DNA of 25,426 bases from a virus: the IMG/VR virus record IMGVR_UViG_3300042731_003674, positions 1 through 25,426 of that record; one strand, written 5' to 3'. Of this stretch, positions 18,512 to 25,426 are shown piece by piece. Position 1 is the stretch's first letter. Every line of letters begins with the position of its first letter. The translations under genes and the position numbers were made by a program. Under the pieces are notes generated by a model. The model made no database searches and had not been told where the DNA came from. It saw only the letters and a list, made by a program, of their open reading frames with translations.

Positions 18512-19295
18512 CGCTCAGACCTTGGAGCTGCTGGCTCACAAGGAAGAAATGGACGCCATCTGGTCCAAGGACTGCTGGCGTTGGTTCTGTCAGATGGTCC
18601 AGACGGTGGACGAGGCGGCGGTCAGCAATGAAACCGGCAACGTGTTCCGCTGGCCAGCTCACTACACCTACCTGCGCGAAGTGCTGAAGGTTCTTGAGAA
18701 CGAGCCGCTTGTTATTATCCCCAAAAGTAGACGCATGATGATCTCGTGGCTGGTTGCGGCATACTTTGTGTGGCATGCCAGGTATCACGAGAATGGAGCG
18801 CTCTTCTGGCAGTCCGAAACGGAGCAGAAGGCAGCCTTCATTGTGGATCAGCGCTGCAAGTTTATCGAAGAGCACCTCTACAGACCCGAATTCAAGGAAC
18901 AGATCAAGACCATCAAGACCAAGCAGGGCCTGGTTGGGCGCATCACGTATCCCAACGGCTCCTATATATGGGCCGTGGCGCAGGGAGGAGACGTGCTCCG
19001 CACCTACACAGCCACCAAGGTCATGATGGATGAGTGCGAGTTCCAAGACGAGTCGCCTGACGCCTTGACTGCCCTACTGCCCCTGGTCGAGAAGGGCGCT
19101 CAGGCCATCCTCGTCTCCTCAAGTAACGGCCCGATCGGCGTCATGGCGGAGCTGTGTCGAGATGTTGGTTTCACGTCCTGGAAAGACATGAGCACGCTCT
19201 GTAATGCGTTGGAGGGAGGGGCAGATGCCACAGACAGCTTACGGATATCCCAACCCACAAAATCAACAGTGGGGTTATCAGGGGCAGCGGGCTAA
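18495..19295 (+). CDS. terL: terminase large subunit, ATPase half (split gene)
   Basis: These 266 residues correspond to the TerL motor domain. There is a deviant Walker A in 'LVIIPKSRRMMISWLVAAYF' (about 72-91), Walker B as VMMDE (176-180) with the catalytic Glu, and the coupling motif SSS at 208-210. Family-like sequence runs to about 'DVGFTSWKDM' (residue 232). The last 34 residues are unrelated-looking read-through into the intervening segment and end at TAA 19293. The nuclease half lies 0.4 kb downstream as a separate gene in the same reading frame. Together they would be a normal-sized TerL. Confidence 0.92.
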   Translation: MKRRADAQTLELLAHKEEMDAIWSKDCWRWFCQMVQTVDEAAVSNETGNVFRWPAHYTYLREVLKVLENEPLVIIPKSRRMMISWLVAAYFVWHARYHENGALFWQSETEQKAAFIVDQRCKFIEEHLYRPEFKEQIKTIKTKQGLVGRITYPNGSYIWAVAQGGDVLRTYTATKVMMDECEFQDESPDALTALLPLVEKGAQAILVSSSNGPIGVMAELCRDVGFTSWKDMSTLCNALEGGADATDSLRISQPTKSTVGLSGAAG

Positions 19296-19713
19296 CCCCT
19301 GGATTGCGGATTGGTCTCAGAACCAGAATCGCATGGGCTGGCCGAACTATCCCCGGCAACCGCAGGGTGGTTGGGGGGGAATGCGCCCGCAGCCGCACCC
19401 CGGTTGGGGTGGCTGGCAAGCGCAGCCTCAGCCGGGGCCGCCCGGAGGGACCGGCTGGGCTGGGCAACCTGGCTCGTGGAGTGGTGGTGAGATGAGGCCG
19501 ATGCCTGCGCCGGGATGGGGCTGGGGTGGTGGCATGAGGCCAATGCCCGCGCAGCCGCCGCAGTGGTACGATCAGCTTCGCGCCAGGCCAGTTGATCCAG
19601 GATTCGGCAACATCAGCCCGGAACATTGGAAAATATTGAGAAATCGAGGTGTCGTCGGGGGAAACGCGGCAACCCAAGGCCCAGAGAGCCTCGGATACCG
19701 GGGGGGTAAGTGA
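19225..19713 (+). CDS. Gly/Pro/Trp/Gln-rich protein between the TerL halves
   Basis: ATG 19225 has an excellent ribosome-binding site (GGAGGGAGGGGCAG), better than ATG 19204. The 162-residue product starts MPQTAYGYPNPQNQQWGYQG and is low-complexity: many Gly, Pro, Trp, Gln and Tyr, with repeats such as GWGG, 'MRPMPA' and 'MRPQPHPGWGGW'. Only the last 50 residues look foldable (WYDQLRARPVDPGFGNISPE, then 'HWKILRNRGVVGG'). I recognise no family. It overlaps the end of the ATPase half and the start of the nuclease half (TAAGTGA). It may be an intrinsically disordered virion or assembly protein; that is inference. Confidence 0.75.
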   Translation: MPQTAYGYPNPQNQQWGYQGQRANPWIADWSQNQNRMGWPNYPRQPQGGWGGMRPQPHPGWGGWQAQPQPGPPGGTGWAGQPGSWSGGEMRPMPAPGWGWGGGMRPMPAQPPQWYDQLRARPVDPGFGNISPEHWKILRNRGVVGGNAATQGPESLGYRGGK

Positions 19714-20585
19714 CCGAGCTAACCCCCGTCCGTGTTCTCGATCATCCGGGCGGCTGGAAGATCGTGCCGGTTCATTACTCCATGGACCCAAGCAAGGACG
19801 TGGATTGGGTTTGGAAGACGAAAGCCAGGGGCAAGGACACCGACTGGGAGAAAGAATATGAGATCAACTTTGCGTCGGTGGTGGGCAAGCGTTGCTTTGA
19901 AAGCTTTTCCCTCATGGCGAACACGAAAACGGATCTCAAGTGTGACGACCACCTTCCCATCCGTCTCACGTGCGATTTCAACGTCGATCCCATGTGCTGG
20001 CTCGTTTGCCAAATCAACAACGATGTTCTCTACGTGCTCGATGAAGTCTATCTCTCCCCAGGTTCCGTGGTCGAAGCCTGTGATGCTTTCCTTGACCGGT
20101 ACGGAGACCATTATGGTGAGGTCTTTATATACGGAGACGCCTCTGGTAAGGCCCGCTCGCAGCGAGATCAGCGGAGCAACTACGACGAGATGCGCCTACG
20201 TTTCTCCAACCGCCCGTTTCGAGTACGGATGAAGGTGCCCACCCGCAATCCCTCCAACGTCAACTCGGTGATGGCTCTCAATCGCAGGCTTCAAGATGAA
20301 TGGGGCAATCCGAGAGCTTTCATAGCAAGAGCCGAGTGTGAGAATCTGATCGCCGATCTCACCCAGGTCGTCTGGGATGAGCTAAGCGAGGGCAAGCGCA
20401 TCAAGAAAGTGCGCAACCCAGACGACCCGTACTTCTACCGGACCCATGCATCCGACGCCCTCATGGCCCTGGTGTATCGGGAATGGCCAACCAAGAAAGA
20501 GCTGGTGGACAGCACCGACACTGGGAAGAGTCTCAAGCATAAGCGCAAGCGCAAGAAACGCTTACTGGCCATGTTCCCAGACTAG
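19710..20585 (+). CDS. terL: terminase large subunit, nuclease half (split gene)
   Basis: From GTG 19710, which overlaps the previous stop, this 291-residue protein opens with the segment that normally links motor and nuclease ('GGWKIVPVHYSMDPSKDVDW', 'EKEYEINFASVVGKRCFESF'). It then shows the RNase H-like nuclease acids: D89 in LTCDFNVD, D143 in YGDASG and D249 in THASDAL. The end is very basic (KHKRKRKKR), suiting DNA contact. A TAA lies immediately before the GTG in the same frame, so this half must be initiated separately. It should assemble with the ATPase half to cut concatemers. Confidence 0.93.
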   Translation: MTELTPVRVLDHPGGWKIVPVHYSMDPSKDVDWVWKTKARGKDTDWEKEYEINFASVVGKRCFESFSLMANTKTDLKCDDHLPIRLTCDFNVDPMCWLVCQINNDVLYVLDEVYLSPGSVVEACDAFLDRYGDHYGEVFIYGDASGKARSQRDQRSNYDEMRLRFSNRPFRVRMKVPTRNPSNVNSVMALNRRLQDEWGNPRAFIARAECENLIADLTQVVWDELSEGKRIKKVRNPDDPYFYRTHASDALMALVYREWPTKKELVDSTDTGKSLKHKRKRKKRLLAMFPD

Positions 20586-20594
20586 GAGGATGAG

Positions 20595-20951
20595 ATGGCA
20601 GACAGAACGGCAGTCTTTCTGATCGATATCACGGAAGACGATCAAAACTCGAACGAGATCCCGCTTGGCAACGACGCGCTATATGCGATCGAGATGCCCA
20701 GCGCCTGGACTGCGGGGAATATCACGGTCAAGGGCAAGATCAACGTGGATGCAACGGCGCGTAACGTGCTCCTGTTCGATTACTCGGACGGGACGCAGGA
20801 TGTTCTAACGATTGTCTCGCCAGCGGTTGATACGCTGATCTTCTTTGATCCGCCAATTCGTGGTCTTTACAGCGTGCAGCTCTATTCAGCCGCCGCCCAA
20901 TTGGCAGATCGCACCATCACACCCAGATTCCACCGCTTTATCCCCAAGTGA
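20595..20951 (+). CDS. small hypothetical protein of the head operon, 118 aa
   Basis: AGGAGGATGAG precedes ATG 20595. The protein (MADRTAVFLIDITEDDQNSN...) is strand-rich with almost no charged helices ('AGNITVKGKINVDATARNVL', 'TLIFFDPPIRGLYSVQLYSA'), resembling small beta-sandwich head or decoration proteins. No family is recognised. It sits between the terminase and portal genes. Confidence 0.8.
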   Translation: MADRTAVFLIDITEDDQNSNEIPLGNDALYAIEMPSAWTAGNITVKGKINVDATARNVLLFDYSDGTQDVLTIVSPAVDTLIFFDPPIRGLYSVQLYSAAAQLADRTITPRFHRFIPK

Positions 20952-20958
20952 GGCAGCT

Positions 20959-22941
20959 ATGCCCGAGGAACTTCGAATTGAATCCGCGCCAGACGCCCCA
21001 ATTACAGAGCGGCTGAAGCCACAAACTCCTCTCCACGGTCAAGTTCTGGGGCGGCTCACCGACCGGCGCGACTATTCGGAAGAGTTCCTGGCAGATCGCC
21101 GCACAGAATGGAATCGCGTCAAGCGCCACCTTCGTTTTTACATCGACCTAACCGAAAAAACCAAACTCGCTGACAAGACCACCGACAGCCAAGACCTGGA
21201 GATGCCCTTTAAGCGAGCTATCACCATCCCCTTATCCGCCGCCACACTGGAAGTCTATCTCACCCAGCTCATGTCGATCTTCACCGCTCGCGACCCGATT
21301 TTTCAAATCAAGGGCCGGGCACCGGAGGACATCTTCTCGGCACGACTCGTCGAAGCCCTTTTGACGTACGACGCGCAGCAAACCAAGGCTTTCTCGGCGA
21401 TGTATTCCATGTTCCACGATGCCATTGCATACGGAAATGGAATCACCTACGACAGTTGGGAGATTGAAGAGGGGATCAAGCACGAATTCGAGCCTCTTCA
21501 AGTTCCTGGCGCTCCTCCTGGACTCCTTGCGGCTGTGCTTGGTCCTCTCGCTTACACGCCCATGCGACGCTGGGGAATTAAGCGTGAGTACAATCGGTGG
21601 CGTCCCGTAGATCCCTTCTCGATGAGACCAGATCCAAGGGTGGCGCTCTCCGATCTGCAGGGGGGCGAATTCTTCGGGCACAAGTTTGAGGCCAGTTACA
21701 ACACGCTACTCAAGAAATCTGGCGAAAGGGGGCCTTACTTCAACGTCGAGAACCTTCCCGCCAGAGCGGGCTTGAGTCTCAAAAATGAGGACAAGGAAGA
21801 ATATGGGATCAACGAGCTTACGGCGGACAGCACCAGCCACGACGTCAAGGACCGTGGATACTACAACTGCGAAACCATGACCGTGGAGCTGATCCCGTGG
21901 GATTGGGAGCTTGGTGAGTCCACCATGCCAGAGAAGTGGATCTTTGCCTGGGCAGAGGACGACGTCATCATCAGGGCCAATCCACTGGCCAATGCGCACG
22001 ACCAATTCCCGTACTCGGTTGCTGAGCCAAACCCGGATTTCCATTCCACGTTTGGCCCCGGCGTAATTGAAAACATCGAGCCGATGCAGCGATTTATCAA
22101 TTGGCTCTTCAATAGCCACGTTGAAAATATCGCGTCGATGCTTAACAACCAGTGGGCGTACTCACCCAAGTTCATCCAGGAGATGGACCTGGAGTATGGC
22201 GGGCCTGGTCAGCACATCCGGCTTACCAATGATGCTGTGGAGATGATGCTCAGCGGTGAGATCCAGGATGTGAAGCAGTTTCTGTGGCAAGTGCCCGCCC
22301 AGGACGTCACCGGCCCGAGCTACATGAATGCCGTGCAGTACGTGTACCAGATGGCGCAGCTTTTGACCAGCGTGAACGATCCCCTCTCGGGCGTTCAAAC
22401 GCCCACCGAGCGCTCCGCAACGGAGATCCAAACCATCACGGCCAAGGCCAGCGACAGGGTCGCAATCAAGGCTCGTTTAATGGACGAGAACGCCATGCAG
22501 CCGCTCATCCAGCGAGCGATCGCCAACCGTCAGCAGTTCACCCAGATGCAGCAGTATTACAACATCGGCGGGCAGCTCGCCAAGGATCTCATGATGGAAA
22601 GCATCTTCATCGATATGCGTGAGCTGCAGGGCCAGTATGACTACGTGCCAATCACGGGCATCCTGCCCGAAGATCCAGCCCGATCAGCCCAGGTCTGGGC
22701 GAATGTCATGGCTGCGGCAGCCCAGATCCCCATGCTCCAACAGCCTGGACCGGACGGCAGGATGCTCGATTTTCGCGAGGTTTTCAATACTGTCGCCGAA
22801 AAGCAAGGCATCCAGAATATCGATCGCTATTACATGAACGTCAACGTCATGCCCGATCAACAGGTGGCTCAGCAAGAGCAGGCTGGCAACATGGTGCCGC
22901 TGCCCGAGCCGCAGGGCATGCTGCCCCCAGGAGCCATGTAA
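20959..22941 (+). CDS. portal protein
   Basis: The 660-residue protein starts at ATG 20959 after GAGG; a longer frame to 20845 would overlap the previous gene by 107 bases. The N-terminal third has the usual portal layout: 'ADRRTEWNRVKRHLRFYIDL', 'ITIPLSAATLEVYLTQLMSI', then 'MFHDAIAYGNGITYDSWEIE'. A central 'ERSATEIQTITAKASDRVAI' is followed by a long helical region and a Gln/Pro/Met-rich end. Twelve copies should form the vertex ring for DNA entry. Size and order (terminase, portal, scaffold, capsid) fit; motif evidence is good, not exhaustive. Confidence 0.88.
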   Translation: MPEELRIESAPDAPITERLKPQTPLHGQVLGRLTDRRDYSEEFLADRRTEWNRVKRHLRFYIDLTEKTKLADKTTDSQDLEMPFKRAITIPLSAATLEVYLTQLMSIFTARDPIFQIKGRAPEDIFSARLVEALLTYDAQQTKAFSAMYSMFHDAIAYGNGITYDSWEIEEGIKHEFEPLQVPGAPPGLLAAVLGPLAYTPMRRWGIKREYNRWRPVDPFSMRPDPRVALSDLQGGEFFGHKFEASYNTLLKKSGERGPYFNVENLPARAGLSLKNEDKEEYGINELTADSTSHDVKDRGYYNCETMTVELIPWDWELGESTMPEKWIFAWAEDDVIIRANPLANAHDQFPYSVAEPNPDFHSTFGPGVIENIEPMQRFINWLFNSHVENIASMLNNQWAYSPKFIQEMDLEYGGPGQHIRLTNDAVEMMLSGEIQDVKQFLWQVPAQDVTGPSYMNAVQYVYQMAQLLTSVNDPLSGVQTPTERSATEIQTITAKASDRVAIKARLMDENAMQPLIQRAIANRQQFTQMQQYYNIGGQLAKDLMMESIFIDMRELQGQYDYVPITGILPEDPARSAQVWANVMAAAAQIPMLQQPGPDGRMLDFREVFNTVAEKQGIQNIDRYYMNVNVMPDQQVAQQEQAGNMVPLPEPQGMLPPGAM

Positions 22942-23336
22942 TGCAACAGGAAAGCTCCCAGTCCAGACTGGGTAATCGCGTTCAGGAATTGGAGAAAGAA
23001 TTGCGGCTCCTTGAGCCAGTCGTCGAGCGTGCCCGCCTGCGGGCGAGAGGACTGGATGAGGAGTGGAACGAATGGAAGGAGAGAACCATTGTCAAAATCT
23101 GTAAGGAGATCCTCAAGGTAAAGACGGATGATCCGCCGTCCAAGGCCGTGGCGATTATCAATCGCCTACACAGTGATTGCGCCGAAATAGAGGCCCCGGA
23201 CAGGCTCATCGCGGATTACGATCAAAAAAAGAGCACGCTCCTCTTGATAAGACAGGAGTATAAGAGTTATCTTACTTCTGTGGAAAAGGCGCAGAAGGCT
23301 TACGAGGATCTCGCATGGAAACAGGCAATAAGCTAA
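22941..23336 (+). CDS. coiled-coil protein between portal and scaffold
   Basis: The start overlaps the portal stop as TAATG. The 131-residue protein is almost wholly helical and highly charged (LGNRVQELEKELRLLEPVVE; 'RIRQEYKSYL'-like later parts), with a central 'AIINRLHSDCAEIEAPDRLI'. It has no enzyme motif. It may help assemble the head or be a minor internal protein. The next 103 bases (23337-23439) show no gene. Confidence 0.8.
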   Translation: MQQESSQSRLGNRVQELEKELRLLEPVVERARLRARGLDEEWNEWKERTIVKICKEILKVKTDDPPSKAVAIINRLHSDCAEIEAPDRLIADYDQKKSTLLLIRQEYKSYLTSVEKAQKAYEDLAWKQAIS

Positions 23337-23439
23337 CCCGTTCTATCCGGCACGAGGAACATGGGGCGACGCGCACCGGAATCGCGACCCTAAACCACCT
23401 TCGGCTGACCTGCCGAGCGGGAGCCAGTAAGGAGTAGAT

Positions 23440-24588
23440 ATGCCACCGGAAAAGCAGGAGGATACCACCAGGCAGGAATTCGAGGATGCCCTCGATCTGT
23501 CGCAAGATCCTTACGACCCCGGCTTTGATGACGACCTCAAGGTAGACGAGGATCAGAAAAAGCCCGAGGCTGACGAAAAGGAGAAAGCGGCAGATGACCA
23601 AGCCAAGGAGACTAGCGAGAAAGAAGCGGAAGCTACCCCTGAAGCCGAAGAAAAGCAAGAAGAAAAGCCCGTCCAAGAAGAGCTGAAATTGGAACAGGAA
23701 GAGATCCACGAGATCACCCTGCCAGACGGCTCGAAGATGGCGGTGCCCAAGGAACTGGCTGAGCACGAACAATTCAAGAAGCTCGTCACGCAGGATCATC
23801 AAGTTGCGCACTATCAGAAACTTGCAGAGGAAAGACAGGCACAGCTCGATGAGCTTCAAAAGCAGCAGGACCAGAAGCGACAAGAGGCTATTGATATCCT
23901 CTTGCAGCAGCAGGCGGCACAAGCGGAACAGGCGCAACAGCAGCAGCAAGTTCAGCAGTTCCAGAGACCACCGGCAGACAAGATCAAGGAACATTTCACT
24001 CCAATGATCGCCCAGATGCAAGCAGAGGGGCGGATCACTGAGGAGGAAGCCTACGATCACGGTGGCCTCATTGCCGAACAGCTCTTTCAGAATGCATTGC
24101 TGGAGCAGAAAATCGCCCAGCTTGAGCACGGAATGACTCAGGTGGTGACAGCAATGCCGACGCAGGAGATGTTCGATCTTTTCCGAGCGCAACAGGTGCA
24201 AACAGAAGAGGCTAAACTACTCGCCGAAGTTTCCAACCGGCAGGGCTACGAAGACCTAACAAATCCTGATGAGTGGCAGAAGCTCAAGGATTTCGTAGCT
24301 CAGAAAATAGCTAACAGCCCGAAAGACGGAGAAGGTAATCCAACGTTCAATCCCCTGTTCGATGCGGACACGGTCTGTGCGCTTTACGATGCCATGATGG
24401 CACCAACCTGGCGCGCAGCAATCCAGAAGCAAAGGGCACAGGCGGAGGAGGACGCCAAGACGTCGGCGAAACAGGCGGCTGGAGATTCCGCCAGTAAAGC
24501 TCCAGCCAAACCAACGCCGCCGAAAGCTCCAATGACGCCGGAACTGGACGCGATGACCTTCGACGATCCAAAGGCTGCTACTGGCTAA
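23440..24588 (+). CDS. scaffolding protein
   Basis: The 382-residue protein has a very acidic N-terminus with many Asp, Glu and Lys (DDDLKVDEDQKKPEADEKEK), then a short folded block (EIHEITLPDGSKMAVPKELA). A long Gln-rich coiled coil follows ('LDELQKQQDQKRQEAIDILL', 'QAEQAQQQQQVQQFQ'), then a helical C-terminus and an Ala/Pro/Lys-rich tail. This composition, and the place just before the capsid gene, are typical of tailed-phage scaffolds, which guide capsid assembly and leave before packaging. AAGGAG precedes ATG 23440. Confidence 0.9.
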   Translation: MPPEKQEDTTRQEFEDALDLSQDPYDPGFDDDLKVDEDQKKPEADEKEKAADDQAKETSEKEAEATPEAEEKQEEKPVQEELKLEQEEIHEITLPDGSKMAVPKELAEHEQFKKLVTQDHQVAHYQKLAEERQAQLDELQKQQDQKRQEAIDILLQQQAAQAEQAQQQQQVQQFQRPPADKIKEHFTPMIAQMQAEGRITEEEAYDHGGLIAEQLFQNALLEQKIAQLEHGMTQVVTAMPTQEMFDLFRAQQVQTEEAKLLAEVSNRQGYEDLTNPDEWQKLKDFVAQKIANSPKDGEGNPTFNPLFDADTVCALYDAMMAPTWRAAIQKQRAQAEEDAKTSAKQAAGDSASKAPAKPTPPKAPMTPELDAMTFDDPKAATG

Positions 24589-24626
24589 ACTAAAGCTGCA
24601 ATTCTTGGGCTGCAGCGGAGGAAACA

Positions 24627-25426
24627 ATGCCTGCAGTCCTTGGAATGCGTGGAATTGGGTCGTTCTCGGACGACGAACGCCCAACTAACTTCCGTGAAGC
24701 TATCCTGCGGGAATATCCGCAGGGAGGTGCTGTCTTCACGATGATCCTTGGCATGCTGAAAAGCGAAGCCACGGACGACGTGAAATTCACGATTTTCGAG
24801 CAGGGCTTGCCCCAGCAAGAGTTCGTGATTGAAAGCGCCTCTGGTGGATCGGACAACTCCGACGATACCGTTTTCGTTCTGTCTGACACCCTGCCGGTTG
24901 CCAATCTCACCCCGACGACTTCTTGGAAGGCGGGGATGTTAGGGCGGATCGAGAGCACGAATGAGATCTTCTTTGTCACCGGCACCACTCTCGCGACCGA
25001 CAGCCTAACGGTTGTTCGCGGCATCGGTAATAGCGGGACCGGCGTCATCTTCGACGATGGTGCAGCCTGCACGATCATCGGACACGCTGACAAAGAAGGT
25101 GCCGACACTCCGACCGCGATCAGCTACGACCCAACGACCAAGTACAACTACATCGAAACCTTCCGTACTGCACTGACCCTGACCGACGACGCCGCCCAGA
25201 CCTACTACCGGACGGGCGATGTCATGAAGAACAAGAAGTTCGACGCGGCCCAGGATCACGCGATGCAGATGGAGAAGGCTTTCCTGTGGGGGAAGCGCGA
25301 CAGCGTGGACCACGACTCGGACGGGTACGAGTATCGCTCAACTGGCGGTCTTGCCCACTGGCTCTGGGCCAGCTACAAGACCGACTTCTCATCCACCGGC
25401 CTCACCAAAGACGGGCTGAACACCTT
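24627..25426 (+). CDS. major capsid protein, 3'-truncated by window edge
   Basis: From ATG 24627, after GCGGAGGAAACA, the frame stays open for 266 codons to the right edge. The protein begins MPAVLGMRGIGSFSDDERPT. It includes 'EATDDVKFTIFEQGLPQQEF' and later 'YNYIETFRTALTLTDDAAQT', 'NKKFDAAQDHAMQMEKAFLW' and GKRDSVDHD. The helix-rich 'Q...A..DHAMQMEKAFLWGKR' pattern is like that of SU10/DUF5309-type HK97-fold capsid proteins. Position directly after the scaffold supports it. The remainder lies beyond the window. Confidence 0.88.
   Translation, partial: MPAVLGMRGIGSFSDDERPTNFREAILREYPQGGAVFTMILGMLKSEATDDVKFTIFEQGLPQQEFVIESASGGSDNSDDTVFVLSDTLPVANLTPTTSWKAGMLGRIESTNEIFFVTGTTLATDSLTVVRGIGNSGTGVIFDDGAACTIIGHADKEGADTPTAISYDPTTKYNYIETFRTALTLTDDAAQTYYRTGDVMKNKKFDAAQDHAMQMEKAFLWGKRDSVDHDSDGYEYRSTGGLAHWLWASYKTDFSSTGLTKDGLNT

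Noticed and set aside
19700-19709. Programmed frameshift at the run of seven G before the nuclease half
   Set aside because: A -1 shift there meets TAA at once and a +1 shift enters a frame that ends about 50 codons later, so no fusion with the nuclease results.
19188-19713. Intein or self-splicing intron in the terminase gene
   Set aside because: The ATPase frame hits a stop 100 bases into the segment, so it is not an intein. The segment is almost wholly a coding frame with its own ribosome-binding site, and I saw no intron core structure, though RNA tests would be decisive.

Overview
The window looks like part of the genome of a tailed double-stranded DNA phage (or a prophage of one). No bacterial housekeeping gene is visible. 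Genes are short, mostly overlapping and grouped in long same-strand runs. A module of terminase, portal, scaffold and major capsid lies at the right. The host cannot be named. The visible promoters are close to the sigma-70 consensus (TTGACA, 17-bp spacer, TA-rich -10), Shine-Dalgarno sequences are strong, and one protein carries a twin-arginine signal. These point to an ordinary bacterial host with a Tat pathway. Head genes are recognisable, but no tail gene is in view, so the morphotype is undecided.

Layout. (1) 1-4116, minus strand: about a dozen small accessory genes, read from an extended -10 promoter at 4172-4200. One is only a stump of an 'HTPGPW' phage gene, followed by strong hairpins. 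(2) 4117-6575: mostly non-coding and rich in repeats. It holds one minus-strand gene (4833-5168) with its own terminator and flanking inverted repeats, degenerate GGAATGCG-type repeats, three exact 17-bp repeats at 5993-6067, and several dyads. This is the best place to look for an origin or a control region. (3) 6576-6926, plus: an HNH endonuclease whose transcript may be leaderless. (4) 6923-15006, minus: about 26 small genes read from a near-consensus promoter at 15053-15081. Many are related coiled-coil proteins ('AADEIERLR...ELED') arranged in tandem. In these the Shine-Dalgarno and start codon of each gene lie inside the acidic C-terminal codons of the gene before it. Upstream in the same operon are a RlaP-type nucleotidyltransferase, a Tat-signal protein and several membrane-anchored small proteins.

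(5) 15076-15371: a divergent switch. A 14-bp perfect palindrome covers the -35 boxes of the minus-arm promoter and of a plus-strand TTGACA. A small helix-turn-helix protein is encoded just downstream on the plus strand. (6) 15610-17741, plus: replication genes, namely a helicase-loader/initiator-like protein, a DnaB-type helicase and a gene of unknown function. (7) 17727-25426, plus: a promoter, then small terminase subunit, large terminase, a small structural candidate, portal, a coiled-coil protein, scaffold, and a major capsid gene cut by the window edge.

The most unusual feature is the large terminase. Its ATPase and nuclease halves are separate reading frames divided by about 0.5 kb that encodes a Gly/Pro/Trp/Gln-rich protein with its own ribosome-binding site. 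All function calls come from reading motifs by eye; no database search was run.
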